DNA of 9,156 nt, taken from assembly GCA_012514445.1 (NCBI GenBank), contig JAAZAI010000357.1, positions 1-9,156 of the forward strand, given 5' to 3'. How positions within the stretch are numbered: position 1 is the stretch's first letter; each line of letters starts with the position of its first letter. The stretch comes from Lentisphaerota bacterium (lineage in GTDB: Bacteria; Verrucomicrobiota; Kiritimatiellia; RFP12; UBA3636). The notes below the pieces were generated by a model. That model was not told where the DNA came from. It did not search any database and saw only the letters and a program-made list of their open reading frames with translations. The translations under genes were made by a program, and so were the position numbers. Positions 1-5,659 of the stretch are shown in pieces.

Positions 1-1
1 T

Positions 2-766
2 ACCGTTGTCCGAAGAAACCAGGTGGATGGCTTCATCTGGGGCTTCCTCGCGAACGCCACCGATGAATACGCCTCGCTTGACGGGCTGACGATCCGGCGG
101 AACCTCTTCACCGACAACGCCGTCGGCATCCAGGTCTCCGGCCAGCAGGGCGCCTCGCTCGAGGACGTCGTGATCCGCGAGAACGAGATCTACGGGAGCG
201 CCTTCGGCATCATCGCGGCGATCGATTCCGACGACACGGTGCGCGACACGCAGTCGTACATGACGGTGGACATCATCGGCAACACGATCGCCGGCAACGG
301 CAACCGCATCGGCCAGGGCTTCTACGGGCTCGAGGTTCTGTCGGAGGTGGCTGCCAGCGACGACGCGCTGGATTCCGAGAAGCTCTGGTTCTGGGATGGC
401 TTTGCCGACATGCCTGGCGACATCGGCATCGTCATGCCGCCCGAGCTGACGGCCGGTGGTCTCGACGGCGCCATCCCCGAGTCGTACTTCGACTGGGAGG
501 GCCAGACCGCAAACGGCTTCTCCGGCGTGCTCGTCTCGTTCAACGGCGTGACGGAGGGCGGACGTGCGCGGGTCCGCGACAACGCGATCTCCGGCTACCG
601 CAACGGCATGTACGCGGCGGTGCAGAACATCGACGACGCCGATCCGATCAGCCTACGCTTCCTGGAAAACACGAGCGCCCACAACATCCTCGTCGGCGAC
701 ACGGCCGACTATGCGCTCACCCAGACCGGCGCCGGGCAGGATCTCTTCCTGAACCTGTTCTACTAG
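2..766 (+). CDS. Parallel beta-helix repeat protein, C-terminal part (5' partial)
   Basis: The reading frame is open from the first bases of the window, so the GTG at 23 is probably internal and the true start lies upstream. The translation has the rhythm of right-handed parallel beta-helix (PbH1) repeats. Short strands end in Asn-containing turns such as IRRNLFTDN, IRENEIYGSAFGI, IIGNTIAGN and VRDNAISGYRNGM, and these stack at irregular intervals of about 20-45 residues. Residues of about 105-165 (counted from the GTG at 23) are a non-repetitive, acidic and aromatic insertion that interrupts the helix. Such proteins are usually secreted or surface polysaccharide-binding or polysaccharide-cleaving proteins, but no catalytic motif can be recognised here. 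The protein ends at a TAG directly after LNLFY, with no PEP-CTERM or autotransporter tail. A strong terminator follows. Substrate and function are unknown. Confidence 0.75.
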   Translation, partial: TVVRRNQVDGFIWGFLANATDEYASLDGLTIRRNLFTDNAVGIQVSGQQGASLEDVVIRENEIYGSAFGIIAAIDSDDTVRDTQSYMTVDIIGNTIAGNGNRIGQGFYGLEVLSEVAASDDALDSEKLWFWDGFADMPGDIGIVMPPELTAGGLDGAIPESYFDWEGQTANGFSGVLVSFNGVTEGGRARVRDNAISGYRNGMYAAVQNIDDADPISLRFLENTSAHNILVGDTADYALTQTGAGQDLFLNLFY

Positions 767-783
767 CCAAATTCTACTAGCCA
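758..783 (+). repeat. 12-base tandem duplication containing the stop codon
   Basis: The 12-mer TTCTACTAGCCA occurs at 758-769 and again at 772-783, a period of 14 bases. The first copy contains the TAG stop of the beta-helix gene. The second copy adds another TAG outside the gene. It looks like a local slippage duplication. Confidence 0.8.
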
Positions 784-806
784 GGGATGCTGCTCAAAGC
801 AGCCCG

Positions 807-850
807 AGTCGAGCGCCCGCCGGTTGACCGGATCGGGCGCTCGATTCTTT
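807..850 (+). terminator. Strong rho-independent terminator after the beta-helix gene
   Basis: A perfect 10-base-pair stem, CGAGCGCCCG at 810-819 with CGGGCGCTCG at 834-843, encloses a smaller CCGGT/ACCGG stem at 820-831. It is extended outward by A-T, G-T and T-A pairs at 807-809/844-846 and followed by TTCTTTT, with a second T run at 858-863. It ends transcription about 40 bases after the beta-helix stop and insulates the operon downstream. A smaller hairpin, GCTGC/GCAGC with loop TCAAA, lies just before it at 789-803. Confidence 0.85.
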
Positions 851-878
851 TGTCGGTCTTTTTGTCCGATATCCGTTC

Positions 879-907
879 TTGCGGAGGCGCGGAGCGGAAG
901 GTATAAT
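879..907 (+). promoter_or_regulatory. Sigma70-type promoter of the lipoprotein-xerD-rnc-clc-smr operon
   Basis: The hexamer TTGCGG at 879-884 matches the first three bases of the -35 consensus. Exactly 17 bases later comes a perfect -10 element, TATAAT, at 902-907. Transcription would then start at about 913-916, at or next to the ATG at 916. No Shine-Dalgarno sequence can fit, so the first gene is probably read from a leaderless or nearly leaderless mRNA. The -35 match is only partial. No other promoter is evident within the operon. Confidence 0.7.
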
Positions 908-915
908 CTTACGCC

Positions 916-1269
916 ATGAAATCCGTTGCCGCCCTCATCCTCCAGGCCGCCGTGGCCGCGATGCTCTTCACGGGATGCCGCGTGAGCGACGTCCGCGAGG
1001 CGACGATCGTCGCGCCGGACGTCCGCAACGAGGCCTGCCGGCAGGTCGTCCTCAAGGCGCTCAAGGCGCTGCCGGGTTCCGAATCGCTTGAGATCGTCAC
1101 CGCCGACTTCGCCACGGGCACGCTCGTGGTGCGCTACGATTCGATGAAGGTCGGCACGAAGAACCTCGAAGACGCCATCGCCCAGGCCGGCTTCGCCGCC
1201 GGGCCGTTCCCCGCCAATCCCGAAGCCGCGTCCAAACTACCTCTCGAGTGTCGTGTCGCAGGAGATTAG
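916..1269 (+). CDS. Small lipoprotein with degenerate HMA-like fold
   Basis: The product is 117 residues. A short N-terminus (MKS), a hydrophobic segment at residues 4-19 and the lipobox LFTG-C (Cys21) indicate lipoprotein export and lipidation. Residues 30-95 resemble a heavy-metal-associated (ferredoxin-like) domain. The pattern is NEAC followed by VVLKALKALPG, then the strand EIVTADFATGTLVVRYD, and finally NLEDAIAQAGF. The family's CxxC metal motif appears as N38-E-A-C41, so the first cysteine is missing and canonical copper binding is doubtful. The start at 916 is fixed by the signal peptide and sits immediately after the predicted transcription start. The 3' end overlaps the GTG start of xerD by 17 bases, which suggests translational coupling. 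It may have a metal-sensing or periplasmic chaperone role, but that is speculative. Confidence 0.75.
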   Translation: MKSVAALILQAAVAAMLFTGCRVSDVREATIVAPDVRNEACRQVVLKALKALPGSESLEIVTADFATGTLVVRYDSMKVGTKNLEDAIAQAGFAAGPFPANPEAASKLPLECRVAGD

Positions 1270-2155
1270 CCAGTTCATCGACTTTCTCGCGTTCGAACGG
1301 GGGCTTGCCGACAAGACCCGCTCGGCGTACGAATCCGATTTGACGCAGTTCGCGCGCTTCCTGGTCCGGTGCGGCGTCGCGCAGGACGGGCGTCCGTCGT
1401 TTCACGAGACGACGGCGGATCACATCCTCGGCTTCCAGGAGGAGGGCCGCCAGGCCGGGCTCGCGGAATCGACGCTGGCGCGGCGGCTCGTGGCGGTCAA
1501 GGTCTTCTTCGCCTATCTCCGCGCCGAGGACCTCGTGCCGGTCGACGTCGCGGCGCCCATCTCGGCGGGCCGGCGCAGCCGGACGCTGCCGCACGTGATC
1601 GGGGAGGCGGAGGTGGCGCGGCTGCTCGCCGCGCCGTCCGCCGACACGCGCGACGGCCTCCGCGATCGCGCGATCCTCGAGCTCTTCTACGCCTCCGGCC
1701 TGCGCGTCTCCGAACTGGCGGAGCTGACGCGCGACTCGCTTCGCTTCGAGGAGGCGCTGGTGCGCTGCCGGGGCAAGGGTTCGAAAGTGCGCGTGGTGCC
1801 CCTGGGCGCCTCGGCCGAGGCGGCGTTGAAGCGCTACCTCGCGGAGTCGCGGCCGAAGTATCGTCCGGACCCCCTCGAGCCCGCCGTGTTCCTCAATCCC
1901 CGCGGCGCGGGCATCTCGCGCGTCGGCGTGTGGGGGATCGTCAAGCGCAACGCGTGCAAGGCCGGGCTCGGCGAGGCGATATCGCCGCATTGGCTGCGCC
2001 ACTCCTTCGCCACGCACCTGCTCGCCAACGGCGCGCCGATCCGGGCCATCCAGGAGATGCTCGGGCACGCCGACATCGGCACGACGCAGATCTACACGCA
2101 CGTCGATGCGCGCCGGCTTCACGGCGTGCACGCGCAATTCCATCCGAGGGCCTAG
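1253..2155 (+). CDS. xerD: Site-specific tyrosine recombinase XerD
   Basis: This 300-residue protein has the usual length of XerC/XerD, which resolve chromosome dimers at dif during segregation. The N-terminal SAM-like core-binding domain covers residues 3-92 (ISQFIDFLAFERGLADKT, then TLARRLVAVKVFFAYL). The catalytic domain covers about 110-300. All active-site residues are present: R151 (SGLRVSEL), K175 (RGKGSKVR), H246 and R249 (HWLRHSFATHLL), H272 (LGHADIGTTQ) and the nucleophile Y281 (QIYTHV). The ending HAQFHPRA resembles the XerD terminus more than XerC, hence the symbol, but the paralogue assignment is not certain. The start is a GTG inside the lipoprotein gene, and no clear Shine-Dalgarno precedes it, so translation is probably coupled. 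The rnc gene begins six bases after its stop. Confidence 0.93.
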   Translation: MSQEISQFIDFLAFERGLADKTRSAYESDLTQFARFLVRCGVAQDGRPSFHETTADHILGFQEEGRQAGLAESTLARRLVAVKVFFAYLRAEDLVPVDVAAPISAGRRSRTLPHVIGEAEVARLLAAPSADTRDGLRDRAILELFYASGLRVSELAELTRDSLRFEEALVRCRGKGSKVRVVPLGASAEAALKRYLAESRPKYRPDPLEPAVFLNPRGAGISRVGVWGIVKRNACKAGLGEAISPHWLRHSFATHLLANGAPIRAIQEMLGHADIGTTQIYTHVDARRLHGVHAQFHPRA

Positions 2156-2161
2156 CGACGC

Positions 2162-2875
2162 ATGGACGCGAACGAAATCCGTTGGACGGCGGCGGTTGCC
2201 GATCTCGAGCAGGCGCTGGGCTACGCGTTCCGCGATCCGGCGCTGCTCCGGGATGCGCTGACGCATCCCTCGTACCGGTTCGAGAACGCCGTCGAGGCGG
2301 ACAACCAGCGCCTTGAATTCCTGGGCGACGCCGTGCTGGGCTTCCTGCTGGCGGACCGCATCTACCGCTCGCGCCAGGACCATCCCGAGGGGATGCTGAC
2401 GATTCTGCGCGCGGCCGTCGCCAGCGGCGCGTCGCTCGCCGTGAAGGCGCGTGCGCTGGGCCTCGGCCCGGCGCTGCTGCTGGGGCGCGGCGAGGAGCTC
2501 ACCGGCGGGCGCGACCGCGATTCGGATCTCTCGGACGCCTTTGAATCCGTTCTCGGCGCGGTGTACGTCGATGGCGGGATCGACGCGGTGTCGGCGGTCT
2601 TCGACCGGCTGTTCGCCGTCGAGATGGCGACGATGGGCCGCGATCCGTGGCTCGACAACCCCAAGGGGCGCTTGCAGAGCCTGGCGCAGAAGGAGCATCG
2701 CGTCGATCCGGTCTACGAGACGGTTTCGGAGAGCGGGCCGAAGCACAACCGCGTCTTCGAGGTCCGGGTGGCGGTGGGGGAGGGGCTGACGGCTGAGGGA
2801 TCGGGCGCCACGAAGCGCGCGGCGCAGGCGGCGGCCGCCGCGGCGCTGCTGAGAAAGCTGGAGGAGACGGCATGA
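2162..2875 (+). CDS. rnc: Ribonuclease III
   Basis: The product is 237 residues, normal for bacterial RNase III, which cuts double-stranded RNA in rRNA precursors, mRNAs and sense-antisense duplexes. The endonuclease domain covers residues 15-155 and holds the signature NQRLEFLGDAVLGF. Catalytic residues are E52 and D56 in LEFLGD, and D125 and E128 in LSDAFESVLGAVYVDGG. The usual GRGEELTGGR loop precedes them. The double-stranded RNA-binding domain covers residues 166-233 (NPKGRLQSLAQ, then GSGATKRAAQAAAAAAL). AGGG at 2147-2150 is a distant possible Shine-Dalgarno. The last four bases overlap the ATG of the clc gene (ATGA), a typical coupled junction. Nothing essential is missing. Confidence 0.96.
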   Translation: MDANEIRWTAAVADLEQALGYAFRDPALLRDALTHPSYRFENAVEADNQRLEFLGDAVLGFLLADRIYRSRQDHPEGMLTILRAAVASGASLAVKARALGLGPALLLGRGEELTGGRDRDSDLSDAFESVLGAVYVDGGIDAVSAVFDRLFAVEMATMGRDPWLDNPKGRLQSLAQKEHRVDPVYETVSESGPKHNRVFEVRVAVGEGLTAEGSGATKRAAQAAAAAALLRKLEETA

Positions 2876-4716
2876 CGAGGATCAAGGACTGGATGGACGA
2901 ATTTCGAAACGCGCCCGCGTCGGAGGGTCTCGGCATCGCGCGCACGCTCGTGCTCAGCGCTGTGGTGGGGATGGTGGCGGGGCTGGGCGCGGTGCTGCTC
3001 GTCTCGCTGCTTCAGCTCTCGCAGTGGTTCTTTCTCGGGTGTCTGGCGAACTACACGCCCGCGACCCCGGCCGGCGAGCCGGAGATGTTCCGCCATCTGC
3101 CGGCGTTCGGCGGCGAGGTCCGGCGCTGGGCTTTCCTGCTGCTGCCGGCGGTCGGCGGGCTGGTCTCCAGCGCGATCGTGCTGAAGTTCGCGCCCGAGGC
3201 CGAGGGGCATGGCACGGACGCGGCGATCGAGGCGTATCATTTCCGCGGCGGCAAGGTGCGGCTGGTGGTGCCGCCCGTCAAGGCGGTGGCCACGGCGCTC
3301 GTGATCGGGACTGGCGGCTCGGCGGGCTGCGAAGGGCCCATCACGCAGATCGGGTCGGGGTTCGGATCGGCGGTCGCCTCGATGCTCGGCCTCCCGGTGC
3401 GCGAGCGGCGCGTGCTCATGGCGGCCGGCATGGGCGCCGGCGTGGGGGCGCTGTTCCACGCCCCGATGGCGGGCGCGCTGTTCGCGGCGGAAGTGCTCTA
3501 CCGCGACCTGGATCTCGAATACGAGGTGCTGGTGCCCTCCATCATCGCCTCGGTCAGCGGCTACGCGGTCTTCTCCAAGGTGTTCGGTTTCCATCCGCTT
3601 TTCGAGACGCCGGAGAACTTCTTCTACCGTCCGCGGATGCTGCTGCTCTACATCCTGCTGGCCGTGATCCTGGCGGGCGGCGCGCGCTTCTACACCTGGA
3701 GCTTCTACCGGGCGCACGACGTGTTCAAGCGCCTCAAGATCCCGCACGTGCTCAAGCCGGCGCTCGGCGGGCTCCTGACGGGGATCGTGGGCTTCTTCTT
3801 CCTGCCGGCGATCGGTTCGGGCTACGGCGTCATCCAGGACGCGCTGCGGTACGAGCCCCACTTCGCGCCCGGCGCCGGCAAGGCGGCGTTCATGCTGCTG
3901 GCGGGCGTCTTCGCGCTCAAGACGCTGACCACGTCGTTCTCCGTGGGCTCGGGCGGCTCGGGCGGCATCTTCGGACCCGCGATCGTCGTGGGCGGCGCGT
4001 TGGGCGGCGCGACCGGCATCGCCTTCTCGGGGCTGCTGCCGTCGTGGAGCGTGCCCGTGGGCGCGTTCACGCTCGTGGGCATGGTGGCCTTCTTCGGCTG
4101 CGCGGCCAAGACGCCGATCAGCACGATCCTCATGGTCGGCGAGATGACCGGCAACTACCGTCTGCTCGTGCCGTCGATGTGGGTGTGCATCATCGCCTAC
4201 ATGCTCTCGCGCAAGGTCTCGCTCTACCGCAGCCAGCTCCCCAGCCGCTTCGACGCACCGGTTCATCGCGGCCGCATGATCTCGGGCGTGCTCAACAGCG
4301 TCACCGTCAAGCAGCTCCTGGAGGCGCACCGGCTCAAGTGCGCCTTCATCACGGTCCGCGGCGACACGCCGCTCAACGAGCTGGTGGACGCCATTGCCGC
4401 GGGCGGCCAGACGGTGTTCCCGGTGGTTGACGCCTCGGGCGCCATGGCGGGCATCGTCTCGCGCGGCGATCTGCGGGAGGTGCTCACCTCGGATCCGATG
4501 CTCCGGCAGACGCTGATGGTGGACGACCTGGAACTCCAGCATCACGGGATCGTGACGGAGGCCGACGTCCTCAACACGGTGCTCAGGATCCTCGATTCGG
4601 AGGATGCGGAGGAGGTCGTGGTCGCGGCGGGGCCCGGCCGGAGCATCCCGATCGGCATCGTCTCCCACAACGACGTCGTCGAGGCCTACCAGCGCGAGAT
4701 CAGCGAGGCGCGCTGA
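2872..4716 (+). CDS. ClC-family chloride channel with tandem CBS domains
   Basis: This 614-residue integral membrane protein has about 10-12 hydrophobic segments between residues 24 and 445. Two CBS regulatory domains follow, at about 476-540 and 545-606. ClC selectivity-filter motifs are recognisable: EGHGTD at 111-116 in place of GSGIP, GCEGPITQIG at 152-161 with the gating glutamate E154, and GGIFGPA at 364-370. In the segment APMAGALFAAEVLYRD the position matching the proton glutamate of the E. coli exchanger (E203) is V208, as in channel-type ClC proteins. Passive anion channel activity is therefore more likely than Cl-/H+ exchange; this comes from manual alignment. The CBS pair usually binds adenine nucleotides. 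The start overlaps rnc by four bases and GGAGGA lies six bases upstream of it. Confidence 0.93.
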   Translation: MTRIKDWMDEFRNAPASEGLGIARTLVLSAVVGMVAGLGAVLLVSLLQLSQWFFLGCLANYTPATPAGEPEMFRHLPAFGGEVRRWAFLLLPAVGGLVSSAIVLKFAPEAEGHGTDAAIEAYHFRGGKVRLVVPPVKAVATALVIGTGGSAGCEGPITQIGSGFGSAVASMLGLPVRERRVLMAAGMGAGVGALFHAPMAGALFAAEVLYRDLDLEYEVLVPSIIASVSGYAVFSKVFGFHPLFETPENFFYRPRMLLLYILLAVILAGGARFYTWSFYRAHDVFKRLKIPHVLKPALGGLLTGIVGFFFLPAIGSGYGVIQDALRYEPHFAPGAGKAAFMLLAGVFALKTLTTSFSVGSGGSGGIFGPAIVVGGALGGATGIAFSGLLPSWSVPVGAFTLVGMVAFFGCAAKTPISTILMVGEMTGNYRLLVPSMWVCIIAYMLSRKVSLYRSQLPSRFDAPVHRGRMISGVLNSVTVKQLLEAHRLKCAFITVRGDTPLNELVDAIAAGGQTVFPVVDASGAMAGIVSRGDLREVLTSDPMLRQTLMVDDLELQHHGIVTEADVLNTVLRILDSEDAEEVVVAAGPGRSIPIGIVSHNDVVEAYQREISEAR

Positions 4717-4728
4717 AGGCGTGACGCC

Positions 4729-5175
4729 ATGAAGCTCTGCGAAACATGCGGCAACCCGGTCCCTGACGACGTCGGCGTCTGCCCGTTCTGCGGGGGCGCC
4801 CAGCACGCCCCGCCGAGCCGACGCGTCCGCAACCGGGTCGAGACGGTCAATCTGGAAGCGGGCCTGCCGACCGTCGAGGCCGGGCTGGAACGGCTCCAGG
4901 GCGAGCTGGCGAGCGCCCGCCTGCGCGGCGTGTCCGTTCTGCGCGTGATCCACGGCTGGGGATCGTCGGGCAGGGGAGGACGGCTGTGCGACGCCTGCCG
5001 GGCCTTTCTGGAGCGGGAACGGCAGGCCGGCCGCGTGAAAGCCGTGCTGCCCGGCGACGGCTACTCGCGGATGACCGTGGCCGCTCGCGATCTGCTGGCC
5101 CGATGCCCCTCGCTGCGCACGAGCGAACGCGCCGATGCGCTGAACCCCGGCATCACCTTCGTGGAACTCCGATGA
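4729..5175 (+). CDS. Zinc-ribbon/Smr-domain protein
   Basis: The product is 148 residues. An N-terminal zinc ribbon has four cysteines: C4 and C7 in CETC, C18 and C21 in CPFC. A basic linker (RRVRNRV) follows. Residues 38-115 resemble a Smr (MutS2 C-terminal-like) domain: a VNLEAG strand, the helix PTVEAGLERLQGELASARLRG, the hallmark VLRVIHGWGSSGRGG with H75, and a final helix ending in FLERE. Smr domains of MutS2 and related proteins act as nucleic-acid endonucleases in recombination or ribosome rescue. The upstream LDLHG histidine is absent here (VNLEAG), so activity may be altered. Two extra cysteines (C87, C90) lie in the HGxG-distal helix. The gene follows clc by 12 bases and is the last gene of the operon. 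RNA or DNA processing beside rnc and xerD is plausible but inferred. Confidence 0.8.
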   Translation: MKLCETCGNPVPDDVGVCPFCGGAQHAPPSRRVRNRVETVNLEAGLPTVEAGLERLQGELASARLRGVSVLRVIHGWGSSGRGGRLCDACRAFLERERQAGRVKAVLPGDGYSRMTVAARDLLARCPSLRTSERADALNPGITFVELR

Positions 5176-5183
5176 TATGGTTT

Positions 5184-5311
5184 TCGACGGTAGTCGTCGC
5201 TACTGTGCTCTACTACAATGACTTAACAGCGTTTTGCCCTCGCATTCTCGACGGTAGTCGTCGCTACTGTGCTCTACTACAAGGACTTAATCGCATTTTT
5301 GACCTCGAAAA
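5184..5311. repeat. 64-base tandem direct repeat, two copies
   Basis: Positions 5184-5218 and 5248-5282 are identical over 35 bases. After one mismatch (T5219/G5283) the match continues through GACTTAA, giving 42 of 43 identical. The remaining 21 bases of each 64-base unit are also related (CAGCGTTTTGCCCTCG against TCGCATTTTTGACCTCG). Each copy contains a CGACG-GTAGT-CGTCG hairpin and a GTAGT...ACTAC dyad. It superficially resembles a CRISPR repeat-spacer-repeat, but the related spacers favour tandem duplication of one element. It begins eight bases after the smr stop. No longer array is present. Confidence 0.85.
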
Positions 5312-5438
5312 GAGGCCTTGCAGCCGATTTTACACCCTGTTTTTGCGAGCGTAAGAACATCCTGGACTCGAGTCAAGAGAGTCGACGCGCAGCCGCCGAT
5401 TGCGGCGCAACGCCTTGCTTTCAAGTTGTCATCAAGTG

Positions 5439-5466
5439 TTGATAAGGTTGTTGATATAAGTATAAG
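5439..5466 (+). promoter_or_regulatory. Promoter-like sequence toward the XRE regulator
   Basis: TTGATA at 5439-5444 (5/6 to TTGACA) and TATAAG at 5461-5466 (5/6 to TATAAT) are separated by 16 bases. Transcription would start near 5473 and give a leader of roughly 190 bases before the regulator at 5660. The -35 lies inside a TTGTTGATA-type site, so occupancy of that site could repress it. A weaker alternative nearer the gene is TTGAAC at 5566-5571 with CATACT at 5590-5595, spacer 18. Confidence 0.45.
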
Positions 5467-5495
5467 CATCTGTGGAATAGGTATTTAATGTAATT

Positions 5496-5524
5496 ATTCT
5501 ATCCGCAGAACAGACGAATATCAA
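5496..5524 (-). promoter_or_regulatory. Promoter-like sequence on the minus strand
   Basis: On the minus strand TTGATA (plus positions 5519-5524) and TAGAAT (plus 5496-5501) are separated by 17 bases, each 5/6 to consensus. A transcript would start near 5489 and run leftward through the AT island and the 64-base repeats toward the 3' end of the smr gene. No convincing minus-strand protein gene lies there, so a non-coding RNA is the only product that could be suggested. The match may be chance in AT-rich sequence. Confidence 0.3.
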
Positions 5525-5659
5525 TGTTATCAACAAAGTTATGATTGGTTGTTGATATCTTTGACTTGAACTGGGGGCGTGTCAGGGTGCATACTCTTCC
5601 GCATGGACATCGAAGGGCGTTGGAGCGGATGGCCGCGGCGCCGTCATGGGGAATTTTGA

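Larger units (their letters stand above)
5437..5558. promoter_or_regulatory. AT-rich island with four TTGTTGATA/TATCAACAA sites (candidate origin or operator)
   Basis: GC content at 5431-5570 is about 30% by hand count, against clearly GC-rich genes on both sides. The 9-mer TTGTTGATA occurs at 5448-5456 and 5549-5557, its reverse complement TATCAACAA at 5528-5536, and an 8/9 match at 5436-5444. Read as TGTTGATAA (5437-5445) and TTATCAACA (5527-5535), two of these differ by one base from the classical DnaA box TTATCCACA. The last pair forms a perfect inverted repeat with a 12-base spacer, and GGTTGTTGATAT is repeated at 5446-5457 and 5547-5558. Possible readings are a replication origin or a multi-site operator for the XRE regulator downstream. 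No dnaA or dnaN is visible nearby. Confidence 0.5.

Noticed and set aside
1097..2746. Minus-strand open frame of 549 codons
   Set aside because: It is antisense to xerD and rnc, both of which have complete active sites. The composition is Arg/Ala-rich and low in information.
2713..4953. Minus-strand open frame of 746 codons
   Set aside because: It lies opposite the rnc end, clc and smr genes, and is extremely rich in His, Arg, Asp and Glu with no domain pattern. It is the antisense shadow of GC-rich codons.
5184..5282. CRISPR array
   Set aside because: Only two repeats, spacer-like segments that are similar to each other, a 64-base period and no cas gene in the window. It is kept as a tandem repeat.
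5303..5345. Terminator for the smr operon at CCTC-GAAAA-GAGG
   Set aside because: The stem has only four base pairs and no T run follows directly. Too weak to annotate.
5287..5469. Minus-strand 60-residue ORF in the AT island
   Set aside because: No Shine-Dalgarno, no recognisable domain, and it crosses one copy of the repeat region. More likely chance.
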